A stretch of 64,000 nucleotides of DNA from Paenibacillus sp. JJ-100. Lineage in GTDB: Bacteria > Bacillota > Bacilli > Paenibacillales > Paenibacillaceae. The position numbers and the translations under genes were made by a program. Location of the stretch: assembly GCF_948329825.1 (NCBI RefSeq), contig NZ_CAOJCM010000002.1, positions 496,001-560,000 of the forward strand. The letters are read 5' to 3'. Below are positions 1 to 8,017 of this stretch, piece after piece (the first letter of the stretch is position 1; every line of letters starts with the position of its first letter). Below the pieces are notes generated by a model. That model was not told the origin of the DNA and made no database searches. It saw only the letters and a list, made by a program, of their open reading frames with translations.

Positions 1-755
1 CGTTTGTCACGTTCAGCATAACTAGTGAACGCAGTGATCATACCCGGTTGCTCCGGTGTATCCAGAATACCTGCAAGTGCCAGTGTCTCGAGCAAGTCAC
101 GGTATACATATATCTTTTTGGAAGCCAGCAGTTGTGCTTTTTTGAGCGCCTCCGCAGCCTTACTGTAACGCGTTTTGGGAGGCAGATTGCGCAGTACAGT
201 CAGCAATGCACGGAGCGTCCAGCGATCATATTCAGTCGGAGCAGGTATCTCCGGCGAAGCAGCCATCTCCCTCAGAGCCAATACATGTCCATGAATATTT
301 CCATCCAGTGGCGTGCCATTTGTCATCCGCCAGTACCACTGAAGCGATACATCCACTCCGTCATTTACATCCAAACCACAAATCTGACACTTATGACTGG
401 AAGGATACGGTTTATATTCATGATCCGGTAAGCTGGCTGCTATCAGTTTTCCTGTAAGGAGTGAACGCCAGATCATTGGGGCAGACCATAAAGAAGCCAC
501 AAAAGCCTGAGCAGCATTCTGAAGTGTCCAACGCTCGGCCAGAGCTCTCAGCTCTCGGATCGTATCCTCATGCTGCGGTCTTTCGAAGCGATTAGGTTCA
601 TGTCCAGCAGCCTCTAAAGCCTGTAATTGCTCTGTAGAAACATCCTCAGGCACCGTCTGTCTTGCAGCTCGCAGCTCTTCGTCCCAAATTGTACGCTCAC
701 TATAAATGTGTTGAAGTAATTTAAGTTGCTGAACCATATCCATGCTCAAAGTCAA
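1..755 (-). CDS. Hypothetical protein, 3' end cut by window edge
   Basis: This frame stays open on the minus strand from about 755 to the window edge, so only the N-terminal ~251 residues are visible. I do not recognise the family. The visible part is soluble-looking, helical and rich in Glu, Arg, Leu and Gln. It has one CxxC pair (CQIC, about residue 120) and no signal peptide or membrane segment. A GGAAAGG Shine-Dalgarno at 762-768 fits best with a TTG start at 755 (6-nt spacer). An in-frame ATG at 743 gives a slightly shorter protein with a poor spacer. The opposite-strand reading frames in this stretch are shorter and lack ribosome sites. It lies downstream of ppiB on the same strand, separated by a terminator. 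Confidence 0.6.
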   Translation of the reverse strand, partial: MTLSMDMVQQLKLLQHIYSERTIWDEELRAARQTVPEDVSTEQLQALEAAGHEPNRFERPQHEDTIRELRALAERWTLQNAAQAFVASLWSAPMIWRSLLTGKLIAASLPDHEYKPYPSSHKCQICGLDVNDGVDVSLQWYWRMTNGTPLDGNIHGHVLALREMAASPEIPAPTEYDRWTLRALLTVLRNLPPKTRYSKAAEALKKAQLLASKKIYVYRDLLETLALAGILDTPEQPGMITAFTSYAERDK

Positions 756-946
756 CAACATCCTTTCCAGTTAGGTTGCTACATATGTACTTCTCATTTA
801 TGGTGCAAATCCCCATGTCATTCGATGCTTAATATGATGGAGATTCGCAGCTTAAATTAGAGTAACCCAGGTTTTACGTACTCGCCAGTTCCTATAAGCT
901 TATTTTTAACAAGATCAAACCGTATGTTTCTGTCAAAAATGCACAA

Positions 947-984
947 AACCCCTGGTACTTCTGTAACAGAAGATATCAGGGGTT
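947..984 (-). terminator. Rho-independent terminator after ppiB
   Basis: Outer arms AACCCCTG and CAGGGGTT enclose an inner CTTCTGT/ACAGAAG stem. Read on the minus strand it is followed by a short T-rich stretch. It lies 35 nt past the ppiB stop codon. Confidence 0.7.
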
Positions 985-1018
985 CCGAAGTAAACTCATG
1001 GTCATTCAGAAGATTGAA

Positions 1019-1450
1019 TTAAACTTCTACAACCTCAACCGTTTCCATTTTGTCGCGGCCTTCAAAAGCATCAACAAACTCCATACCTTTCGTTACTTTA
1101 CCGAAAACAGTATGTTGTCCATCCAGATGCGGCTGTGGCTGATAGCAGATGTAAAATTGGCTTCCACCTGTGTTGCGACCAGCATGTGCCATTGCTAGGG
1201 TTCCACGCTCATGCTTGTTCGGGTTAATCTCACAGTTGATTGTGTAACCAGGGCCACCAGTACCTGTACCGCTAGGGCATCCGCCTTGAGCTACAAAACC
1301 CGGGATAACACGGTGGAACACAAGTCCGTTATAGAAACCGGAGTTTGCCAGCTTTTCGAAGTTTGCTACTGTGTTTGGAGCTTCTTGATCGAAGAGGTCA
1401 ATCAATACTTCTCCGCCGTTTGCCATTTTAATTTTCGCTTGTTTCGCCAT
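1019..1450 (-). CDS. ppiB: Peptidyl-prolyl cis-trans isomerase, cyclophilin type
   Basis: Cytosolic cyclophilin that isomerises Xaa-Pro bonds during protein folding. The 143-residue product is a single cyclophilin domain with [13 protein letters not shown] (the catalytic Arg region), the GTGTGGPGY loop, an [20 protein letters not shown] core and an [11 protein letters not shown] stretch. This is the usual length for the bacterial single-domain form. The ATG at 1450 follows AAAGGAG by about 10 nt. The frame continues 47 codons upstream, but that extension has no ribosome site and lies outside the conserved domain, so I left it out. It forms a single-gene unit, with a terminator downstream and the lysA terminator upstream. 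Confidence 0.95.
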   Translation of the reverse strand: MAKQAKIKMANGGEVLIDLFDQEAPNTVANFEKLANSGFYNGLVFHRVIPGFVAQGGCPSGTGTGGPGYTINCEINPNKHERGTLAMAHAGRNTGGSQFYICYQPQPHLDGQHTVFGKVTKGMEFVDAFEGRDKMETVEVVEV

Positions 1451-1652
1451 ATGTAAATGACTCCTTTCAAATTTGAGCAAGGTTAGTTGTGACGTAACAC
1501 TATACTTATGGTCAAGCATTACAGCACTTTTATTAGTGTACACCGAAAAGGGATGAATCGCAAAAGGATAAGAGAAATTTTTGAAATTCATGAAAGATGC
1601 TGTTTAATCTAAATCACTCCAATTAATATTTCTGCTAGATAGAGACAGAAAA

Positions 1653-1676
1653 AAGGTGACTGGTTTCAGTCACCTT
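1653..1676 (-). terminator. Rho-independent terminator after lysA
   Basis: Perfect 10-bp stem (AAGGTGACTG/CAGTCACCTT) with a GTTT loop. On the minus strand it is followed by TTTTTT. It lies 25 nt past the lysA stop. Confidence 0.9.
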
Positions 1677-1700
1677 CTTCTTCTGTCTATTTAAGTTTCT

Positions 1701-3032
1701 TTAAAGCGTAACTGTCTGTTTGCCAATACGGGCTGGAACAAGGTCATTCTGAATAATGTCCTGATACGACTCACGGCGTACAACCACATCACCTTGACCA
1801 TCTTTTACAAATACAACCGCTGGACGACGAATCCGGTTATAGTTGCTCGCCATGGAGTAGTTATATGCCCCTGTGCAAGCTACGGCAAGCAAATCGCCAC
1901 TTTCCACTTTAGGTAAGTCGAGATCCCAGATCAGCATATCACCACTCTCGCAGCATTTACCTGCGACAGATACGGTTTCTGTTGCTGTTTCATTTGCACG
2001 ATTCGCCAGCACAGCTTCATACTTGGATTCGTACAATGCAGGGCGTGGGTTATCCGTCATACCGCCGTCTACAGCTACATATTTACGTACGCCTGGGATG
2101 TCTTTGCTAGTACCAACAGTGTAGAGCGTTGTCCCTGCTTCACCTACGATGCTGCGGCCTGGCTCAACCCAGATTTCAGGTACAGCATAACCAATTTGTG
2201 CAAAATGATTTTTCACGGCATCCGTAATAGCCTTCACGTACTGAGCCACTTCAAGCGGTGTATCTCCGTCGATATAACGAATGCCGAACCCGCCACCCAG
2301 GTTCACCACTTTGAATGCCACATTCAAGCGCTCATATACACTTGATGCAAATGCAGCGACACGTTGTACCGCCATCTGGAACCCTTCAACTTCAAAGATC
2401 TGGGAACCGATGTGAGAGTGAACACCCAGCAGTACCAGATTTGGCTGTTTGGATGCCAGTTCAATCGCTTCAAAGGCTGCACCATTACCAATATCAAAAC
2501 CGAACTTGGAGTCCGTCTGTCCTGTTGAAATATATTCATGAGTATGGGCTTCAACGCCAGGAGTTACTCGAAGAAGAATGTTCACTTTACAATTTTTGTC
2601 GGCTGCGACCGCTTGAAGCAGATGCAACTCGTTAAAATTGTCAACTACGAAACATCCGATCTCCGCATCTATAGCCATCTCAATCTCTTCCAGCGTCTTG
2701 TTATTGCCATGGAAATGAATACGCTCGGCCGGGAACCCTGCCTGCAGAGCTGTAAATAACTCTCCGTCCGATACGACATCCAGAGAAAGTCCTTCCTCCG
2801 CTACAAGGGCGCACATCGCCATTACACAGAATGCTTTGCTTGCATAAGCAACCTGGAAACCTAAACCTGAAGCGCGGAATGCTTCCATATATTCTCTACA
2901 GCGCTCACGAACCAATTGCTCATCCACAACATAGAGCGGTGTTCCGAATTGCTTCTTCATATCCGTAACGTCTACTCCACCAATCTCCAGGTGGCCGTGC
3001 TCATTTATTCTACTTGTACCGTGTAAATACAT
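1701..3032 (-). CDS. lysA: Diaminopimelate decarboxylase
   Basis: PLP enzyme that decarboxylates meso-diaminopimelate to L-lysine, the last step of lysine synthesis. The fold-type III barrel carries the PLP lysine in VAYASKAF (about residue 65). It also has HFHGNNK, the GGGFGIRY phosphate-binding loop, EPGRSIVGEAG, the catalytic CCESGD motif and a C-terminal AYNYSMASNYN segment. At 443 residues the length is typical. The start at 3032 sits 9 nt after GTGAGGA. An ATG nine bases upstream touches the Shine-Dalgarno site and is less likely. It follows spoVAF by 124 nt, as in B. subtilis, but has its own promoter candidate at 3084-3111. Confidence 0.96.
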   Translation of the reverse strand: MYLHGTSRINEHGHLEIGGVDVTDMKKQFGTPLYVVDEQLVRERCREYMEAFRASGLGFQVAYASKAFCVMAMCALVAEEGLSLDVVSDGELFTALQAGFPAERIHFHGNNKTLEEIEMAIDAEIGCFVVDNFNELHLLQAVAADKNCKVNILLRVTPGVEAHTHEYISTGQTDSKFGFDIGNGAAFEAIELASKQPNLVLLGVHSHIGSQIFEVEGFQMAVQRVAAFASSVYERLNVAFKVVNLGGGFGIRYIDGDTPLEVAQYVKAITDAVKNHFAQIGYAVPEIWVEPGRSIVGEAGTTLYTVGTSKDIPGVRKYVAVDGGMTDNPRPALYESKYEAVLANRANETATETVSVAGKCCESGDMLIWDLDLPKVESGDLLAVACTGAYNYSMASNYNRIRRPAVVFVKDGQGDVVVRRESYQDIIQNDLVPARIGKQTVTL

Positions 3033-3053
3033 CGTCTGCATTCCTCACTTTTT

Positions 3054-3098
3054 ATATACTGGAACAGCTATTATTCCATTGATTTTATACCAGTATAT
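3054..3098. repeat. 9-bp inverted repeat in the lysA leader
   Basis: ATATACTGG (3054-3062) is repeated in inverted form as CCAGTATAT (3090-3098), 27 nt apart. The distal arm abuts the proposed lysA -10 box, so this could be an operator or an RNA stem. No trans-acting factor can be assigned. Confidence 0.5.
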
Positions 3099-3111
3099 CA
3101 AATAAAGTGAA
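3084..3111 (-). promoter_or_regulatory. Candidate sigma-A promoter for lysA
   Basis: On the minus strand, TTCACT (3111-3106), a 16-nt spacer and TATAAA (3089-3084) preceded by TGG, which resembles an extended -10. It lies about 50 nt upstream of the lysA start. Assignment is by consensus only. Confidence 0.45.
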
Positions 3112-3156
3112 GAGATAAATGGATTTTTAGGAACATCATTTGTGTTTTTTACTTTT

Positions 3157-4806
3157 TCACAGTTCGCCATCAGGATTATCGGACATCTTGGTATTGTCAC
3201 GTGGTTTGTTGAACGACGGCCGTTTCTTGCTGACAAGCAAGGGTAACCTGAACAGGAAGTTGCCAAATGCCTTTGCATTAAACGGAATAAATGGCCACAG
3301 ATATGACGAGTTGTAAGAACGGTGAATCGTCATGGCCACAATGAGTAACGTCGTTCCTACGACCAGACCCGGCACCTTAAATATCGCAACCGCCACGAGT
3401 AATAACAACCTGACTAATCGATTGGCTAGTCCTAGCTCATAACTCGGTGTAGCAAACATTCCAATCGCTGCAATAGCCATGTATAGCACAACCTCATTAA
3501 CAAAATACCCTGTTTTCACCGCGATATCTCCAACCAGAATCGCTGCAATCAAACCCATGGCCGAAGCCAATGGTGTTGGTGTATGAACCGCAGCCATCCG
3601 CAACAGGTCTACCCCAAGCTCAATGAGCAGAAACTGCAAAATAATCGGTAATTTCACATTTTCCTGAGGGCCAATGAAATCCAGTCCCATCGGTTTGAGC
3701 GAGGGCTCGATGACCATTAGCATCCACAACGGAAGCAGGAACAGCGAGATCAGAATTCCAGCAAATCGTACCCAACGCAGGTAGGTTCCCATCAAAGCCG
3801 TCTGCCTGTTTTCTTCCTCATGCTCACACAGATCAAAAAAGGTTGTAGGCAGGATCATCACACTGGGAGATGTGTCTACAAAAATAACAACTCGTCCTTC
3901 CAGCAAGTGTGACGCTGTAACGTCAGGACGTTCAGAATAGCGGACCAGAGGGAACGGATTCCACCCTTTGTTAATGATTGCTTCTTCCAATTGTTTATCG
4001 GCAGCCGGAATGCCATCAATATCAATACGCTTTATTTTTTCGCGTACCGTATCCACTTCAACCTTATCCACGATATCGTCAATGTATACAACACATACGT
4101 CGGTTTGCGTTCTCCGTCCAACCTGCATAATCTCGAACTTTAACCCGGGGTCTCGTATTCTACGCCTCACTAGAGTCACATTGGTCAGCAATGTCTCTGT
4201 AAAGCCATCCCGTGATCCACGAACTACTCGCTCAAGGGAAGGCTCTTCAGGTGACCGGACTGGATAACTCCGAGTATCCATAATGATGGCAGCACGATCT
4301 CCTTCGACAAAAAAAGCACTCATTCCGGTCAGCACCTTGTTGATGACGGCACTCATCTTCTCCACACGCTCCACTTGAATATGGGGAATGTAACATTCAA
4401 AATAGGACTTGAGCGCATGTTCAGATATTTGATCCGGCGACAAATACGTCAACCTATTTAATACTTCCAGCAGAATTTCATCCTTGGCAAAGCCGCTTAA
4501 CATCAGCAGCCCTACGTGTTTGCCACCGAGCACCATCTCCCTAAGCGTAACATCAAAGGACTCACCTAGCCCAAGTACTTGTTTAAGCGTATTTTTGTTA
4601 TCATTCATGCGTGGAGAGATGCCATCGTTCTGTTGCCAGTACTGAATGGATTCCTCAATACTATCGGACATCTCGTTTTGCTTTTTTTTCTGGTATGCTC
4701 TCTCCTCTTCTTCCTTCTGTATCTCATAGGGAGACTTGTGGGTTGTCTCTCCGGTATTTCCTTCACCTTGCTCTTCGTGCTTCATTTGATCTTTGCGTTC
4801 GTCCAT
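3157..4806 (-). CDS. spoVAF: SpoVAF / GerA-family spore germination membrane protein
   Basis: Member of the GerA A-subunit family that is encoded with SpoVA proteins in spore formers. The first ~70 residues are very charged (KEEEERAYQKKK). A soluble GerA-type domain follows, with VEGDRAAIIMDTRSYPVRSPEEPSLERVVRGSRDGF-type conserved residues. The C-terminal half has several hydrophobic segments, starting near WVRFAGILISLFLLPLW. The 549-residue length is somewhat long because of the charged N-terminus. AGGAGG six nt before the ATG supports the start. Gene order spoVAA-spoVAB-spoVAF-lysA matches B. subtilis except that spoVAC, AD, AEB and AEA are absent. The role is probably in the germination response of the spore inner membrane. 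Confidence 0.88.
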   Translation of the reverse strand: MDERKDQMKHEEQGEGNTGETTHKSPYEIQKEEEERAYQKKKQNEMSDSIEESIQYWQQNDGISPRMNDNKNTLKQVLGLGESFDVTLREMVLGGKHVGLLMLSGFAKDEILLEVLNRLTYLSPDQISEHALKSYFECYIPHIQVERVEKMSAVINKVLTGMSAFFVEGDRAAIIMDTRSYPVRSPEEPSLERVVRGSRDGFTETLLTNVTLVRRRIRDPGLKFEIMQVGRRTQTDVCVVYIDDIVDKVEVDTVREKIKRIDIDGIPAADKQLEEAIINKGWNPFPLVRYSERPDVTASHLLEGRVVIFVDTSPSVMILPTTFFDLCEHEEENRQTALMGTYLRWVRFAGILISLFLLPLWMLMVIEPSLKPMGLDFIGPQENVKLPIILQFLLIELGVDLLRMAAVHTPTPLASAMGLIAAILVGDIAVKTGYFVNEVVLYMAIAAIGMFATPSYELGLANRLVRLLLLVAVAIFKVPGLVVGTTLLIVAMTIHRSYNSSYLWPFIPFNAKAFGNFLFRLPLLVSKKRPSFNKPRDNTKMSDNPDGEL

Positions 4807-4836
4807 TTTCTTCCTCCTTTAACCTGTCATACCCCT

Positions 4837-5265
4837 TCACTTCTGATATATTAAAAAGTCAAACAATGAACCTGTTACTTTTCCCAGTATCATTGCGAGC
4901 AAAAATCCAAACAAATATGACCTCATCCCCAGCCTTTTGGCCAATACAGGTAATACATTCAATACTTCAGTCAGCGCCGCTGCGAGCAGGCCGATAAATA
5001 CACCACAAAACAACCCGACAATTGGACTGAGCAATATAACCCCATGCATCTTCCAATGCCAAAAATCCGCTACCGTTCCCAGCAGTGAACCTCCGATCAG
5101 AGCTCCTTCATACCAATGCGTCTTGTCATAGGACTGTGTAACTTGGGCCAGTCTCGGAATCATGTCCAGTACAAGGATGAGGGCAATCACTCCACTCCCC
5201 ACAGCAACGCCTCCGGCGATACCAAGCACAATGCTGATCGCTCCGTTAAGCACGCCCATCGTCAT
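4837..5265 (-). CDS. spoVAB: Stage V sporulation protein AB
   Basis: Small polytopic membrane protein of the spoVA locus, whose B. subtilis operon handles dipicolinic acid uptake into the forespore and release at germination. The exact task of SpoVAB is not known. The 142 residues contain about four hydrophobic segments: residues 5-32 (ISIVLGIAGGVAVGSGVIAL), one after GALIGG, one around ILLSPIVGLFCG, and a C-terminal one. The conserved RLAQVTQSY/TADFW-like loop fits the family. The gene overlaps the end of spoVAA by 20 nt, which points to coupled translation. A GGGAG site precedes the ATG. Confidence 0.88.
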   Translation of the reverse strand: MTMGVLNGAISIVLGIAGGVAVGSGVIALILVLDMIPRLAQVTQSYDKTHWYEGALIGGSLLGTVADFWHWKMHGVILLSPIVGLFCGVFIGLLAAALTEVLNVLPVLAKRLGMRSYLFGFLLAMILGKVTGSLFDFLIYQK

Positions 5266-5902
5266 TCAGCTCCCTGTGATGCTTCTCATGCATGCGTTCG
5301 CTCTCTTCGATCACGACATATTGATCCACATTTTGCTGATACAGGAACATCTCTACTTCAAGCGGTGTAGGTTCTTCATTCCACTTCTTCTTGAACAGAT
5401 GGTTAAAAAAAACAGCCATACCGAAGCCAATACCAAGGGAATAGGCGAGCTGAAACAAATACGGGTGTTCGTCCCGGTGTCCCGTGAGCATCTCCACGAT
5501 ACGAATCTGCACTTCCTGCATATTGACGTCAGCATGGAAGTTCATAATGGTCAGCGCTGAGCCGAAGAACAGCAGCAACCATACCAAAATAAACAGTGAT
5601 TTGGACGGCTTTCCATTCCCTGCCATCACTTCAACTAGTGTATGACCCGCCCCCATCAACTCCACGTTTGCATTCGGCAACAACTGCCGAATACGGGGAA
5701 TAATCTGCAAGATGTCTATGAGGATCAGGTTGCCGTCCTCGGGTCCGGGACGCAATAGTACCAGCTCCAGCAGCCTGTCTTCCTGATCCTCGGATGAGGC
5801 CAGTACGTGGGCAATATCTCGCAATTTGACCGCTCGCCCTCTCTGGATGCGAATTCGGCTGCGCATGCGAACGTAGACCGTTGGAGTGGGTGTCTGTGAC
5901 AT
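5246..5902 (-). CDS. spoVAA: Stage V sporulation protein AA
   Basis: First gene of the reduced spoVA cluster. The 218-residue protein has a soluble N-terminal domain (YVRMRSRIRIQRGRAVKLRD) and two membrane segments, around residues 120-140 (SLFILVWLLLFFGSALTIMNF) and 165-185 (LAYSLGIGFGMAVFFNHLF). It ends in an acidic, histidine-containing tail. This matches the SpoVAA architecture and length (~206 in B. subtilis). AAAGGAG eight nt before the ATG at 5902 decides the start; a GTG three codons upstream is less likely. A sigma-G-like promoter lies 32-62 nt upstream. Confidence 0.88.
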   Translation of the reverse strand: MSQTPTPTVYVRMRSRIRIQRGRAVKLRDIAHVLASSEDQEDRLLELVLLRPGPEDGNLILIDILQIIPRIRQLLPNANVELMGAGHTLVEVMAGNGKPSKSLFILVWLLLFFGSALTIMNFHADVNMQEVQIRIVEMLTGHRDEHPYLFQLAYSLGIGFGMAVFFNHLFKKKWNEEPTPLEVEMFLYQQNVDQYVVIEESERMHEKHHRELNDDGRA

Positions 5903-5933
5903 CCAAAGCACTCCTTTACTGCGTAATTTAGGT

Positions 5934-5964
5934 TAGTATTTGAAGATTGTGCAAATTTATTACA
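5934..5964 (-). promoter_or_regulatory. Candidate sigma-G promoter for spoVAA
   Basis: On the minus strand, TGTAATA (5964-5958), a 17-nt spacer and AATACTA (5940-5934), close to the forespore consensus TGAATA/CATACTA. It lies 32 nt upstream of the spoVAA start and only 7 nt from the edge of the palindromic array. Confidence 0.5.
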
Positions 5965-5970
5965 TTTTAG

Positions 5971-6803
5971 TTGGAAAAGAGTGTAGAGGGCGGTGGGGCG
6001 CTACGGGATGGATCGGTATCGGGCACTGGTTATCCCCAGATTTCTGGTTTTCTCCTTTTCAAGGAGGAAATCCGGTGATAAACGTGCACGCTTCGCTCCT
6101 TTACCGATTCCATCCCTCCGCTGGTCTGCCGCCCTCTCTTTTCCAAACGAAATGAATCAAACTTGCGGGTGGGGGCAGGGGAAAGAAAGCTCGTGCATCG
6201 AAGAAAAAACATAGGGGCGGTGGAGCGCTTCGGAATGGATCGGTATCGGTCACTGGTTATCCCCGGATTTCTGATTCTCTCCTTTTCAAGGAGGAAATCC
6301 GGTGATAAACGTGCACGCTTCGCTCCTTTACCGATTCCATCCCTCCGCTGGTCTGCCGCCCTCTCTTTTCCAAACGAAATGAATCAAACTTGCGAGTGGG
6401 GGCAGGGGAAAGAAAGCTCGTGCATCGAAGAAAAAACATAGGGAGGTGAGGCGCTTCGGGATGGATCGGTATCGGTCACTGGTTATCCCCGGATTTCTGA
6501 TTCTCTCCTTTTCAAGGAGGAAATCCCGTGATAAACGTGCACGCTTCGCTCCTTTACCGATTCCGTCCCTCCGCTGGTCTGCCGCCCTCTCTTTTCCAAA
6601 CGAAATGAATCAAACTTGCGAGTGGGGGCAGGGGAAAGAAAGCTCGTGCATCGAAGAAAAAACATAGGGGCGGTGAGGCGCTACGGGATGGATCGGTATC
6701 GGTCACTGGTTATCCCCGGATTTCTGATTCTCTCCTTTTCAAGGAGGAAATCCCGTGATAAACGTGCACGCTTCGCTCCTTTACCGATTCCATCCCTCCG
6801 CTG
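5971..6803. repeat. Tandem array of a large palindromic element (3.6 copies)
   Basis: About 833 bp made of units repeating every 226-227 bp, with equivalent GGGCGG/GGGAGG points near 5988, 6215, 6441 and 6668. The first unit is a nearly complete imperfect palindrome from 5971 to 6146: TTGGAAAAGAG and GAGGGCGG on the left pair with CCGCCCTCTCTTTTCCAA on the right; GGGATGGATCGG (6005) pairs with CCGATTCCATCCC (6104); TTATCCCCAGATTT-like with AAATCCGGTGATAA; and CTCCTT-TTC-AAGGAG forms the tip (6052-6066). Units 2-4 lack the outer left arm. Unit 4 stops abruptly after CTCCGCTG at 6803. A ~65-bp G-rich linker separates the palindromes. Each unit has short open frames on both strands, but these overlap, lack context and simply follow the repeat. 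It could be a MITE-like or structured-RNA repeat; I do not recognise a named family. Confidence 0.85.
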
Positions 6804-7054
6804 CTTCGTAAATTTACAGTACATGCAGGAAACCGCCGATTATTCTAGAAAGTTATTTAAAACGGTTTTTGAAAGTGAGGTCTGAAATGATGAGTAAGCG
6901 TCCCGCATGCTCCATGCAAAGTCTTGATCTATAAACAACGGCGGTTGTTTGTATGGAGCTTTAGGTAATAACCGTCTTAATATCCAAATCGGTAATTTGT
7001 TTATAGGATAGGCTTTGCAACCTTGAATTTTATATTTTAAGGAGCAGAGCGATC
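6804..7054. other. Intergenic region with nested dyad
   Basis: No gene is supported here. GCTCCAT (6909-6915) pairs with ATGGAGC (6953-6959) around an inner AAACAAC/GTTGTTT stem (6933-6950). There is no T-run, so it is not a typical terminator and may be a leader structure before the regulator gene at 7055. The left part (6804-6885) begins where the last array unit breaks off. Confidence 0.4.
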
Positions 7055-7321
7055 ATGAAATATGTAAACGCCGATGTCATTTTACCAGAAGAACTATTAA
7101 CAGAAATACAAAAATATATCCAAGGAAGCATGGTTTACATTCCAATACCTGAAGGCCACAGAAAGAAGTGGGGAGAAAATTCGGGAAGTCGCACATATTT
7201 AAGCCAAAGAAACGAGGCAATACGTCAACAATATTCCGATGGATTAACGATTACTGCACTCTCTGAAGAATATTGTCTTTCCAGCGATAGTATCAAAAAA
7301 ATTATCTATTCAAAAAAGTAA
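7055..7321 (+). CDS. CD3324-family (Mor-like) helix-turn-helix protein
   Basis: Small putative DNA-binding protein of 88 residues. It has the family's opening (MKYVNADVILPEELLTEIQKYI), the IPIPEGHRKKWGENSGSRTYL middle and a C-terminal helix-turn-helix (LTITALSEEYCLSSDSIKKII). Homologues are widespread in Firmicutes and resemble the DNA-binding half of phage Mor activators; targets are generally unknown. AAGGAG lies just upstream of the ATG. It is flanked by the palindromic array and its own terminator, with two acetyltransferase genes downstream on the same strand. The patch is more AT-rich than the surrounding core genes. Confidence 0.8.
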   Translation: MKYVNADVILPEELLTEIQKYIQGSMVYIPIPEGHRKKWGENSGSRTYLSQRNEAIRQQYSDGLTITALSEEYCLSSDSIKKIIYSKK

Positions 7322-7326
7322 GGCAT

Positions 7327-7362
7327 AAAAAATCACATCATATTTTTATGGTGTGATTTTTT
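7327..7362 (+). terminator. Terminator after the CD3324-type gene
   Basis: AAAAAATCACATCAT pairs with ATGGTGTGATTTTTT across a short loop, with one G-U pair. It ends in a run of T on the plus strand, 5 nt after the stop codon. Confidence 0.85.
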
Positions 7363-7455
7363 GTGTGCAATAAATTTTTCTAATTATCTTTTATATATTT
7401 TTTAAGATGCGCCTTTGCTACGCTTGAAGAAATAACTTTATAGGAGGAGCGGCTT

Positions 7456-7956
7456 GTGATTCTAATTACAAAAGCTGAACAACAAGATAAATCTATTCTA
7501 AAAAATGTAATGACATTATTCCTTCATGATTTGTCCGAATTTAATCAAGACATCGAGATGAATCCCCAAAATGGTCTATTCGAATTAGATGTACTGGATT
7601 GGTTCTTTGAAAAGGAAGGATTAACACCGTACTTTATACGCTTGCACGATCAAAAAATTATAGGTTTCATTTTGGTTCAAAGCGGCCCCTTCTCCAATCA
7701 AGAATTTGCTGATTATGTTTTGAATTCATTTTTCATCACGAAAAACTATCGCCGGCAGGGTTTAGGCAGGGCTGCATGTAAAGCGTTGTTCAAACATCTT
7801 CCTGGGAGATATGCTGTTGGTCAACTTATAACCAACATGCCTGCAATTCAATTTTGGAAAAATGTATACACATCATTCGATATAGATTTTTATGAACAAG
7901 AGGAGAAAGAAGACAGTCAAACGCTCATCTATCAATACTTTAAAGTTTTAAAATAA
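7456..7956 (+). CDS. GNAT-family N-acetyltransferase
   Basis: Acetyl-CoA-dependent acyltransferase of unknown substrate, 166 residues. Motif A appears as NYRRQGLGRAACKALF (RxxGLG, acetyl-CoA pyrophosphate binding), after the strand VLNSFFITK. A C-terminal AIQFWKNVY segment matches the late GNAT helix and strand. The GTG start is preceded by AGGAGGA with a 7-nt spacer. It probably forms a transcription unit with the GNAT gene 61 nt downstream. The low-GC composition and position beside a repeat array suggest an accessory gene. Confidence 0.85.
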   Translation: MILITKAEQQDKSILKNVMTLFLHDLSEFNQDIEMNPQNGLFELDVLDWFFEKEGLTPYFIRLHDQKIIGFILVQSGPFSNQEFADYVLNSFFITKNYRRQGLGRAACKALFKHLPGRYAVGQLITNMPAIQFWKNVYTSFDIDFYEQEEKEDSQTLIYQYFKVLK

Positions 7957-8017
7957 ACATTTAACAACTGAGGCTTTTTTCAGAATTTTAGAATTCAAGA
8001 ACGAAGGAGTCATCATA

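Noticed and set aside
48..457. Plus-strand open frames across the first 460 bases
   Set aside because: The minus strand is open over the entire region with better codon use and a ribosome site; the plus frames are its shadow.
1451..1591. 47-codon N-terminal extension of ppiB
   Set aside because: A good ribosome site is placed for the ATG at 1450, and the extension is not part of the cyclophilin domain.
6030..6665. Three nearly identical 60-residue open frames on the minus strand within the array
   Set aside because: They simply follow the 226-bp repeat, overlap open frames on the plus strand and have no consistent ribosome site or homology that I know. They are by-products of the repeat.
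5971..6803. CRISPR array
   Set aside because: Units are 226-227 bp, contiguous and near identical, without short direct repeats and unique spacers, and no cas genes are near.
5971..6803. G-quadruplex in the linker (GGGTGGGGGCAGGGG)
   Set aside because: Only three close G-runs per unit, and the first run is broken in units 2 and 3, so a stable quadruplex is not supported.
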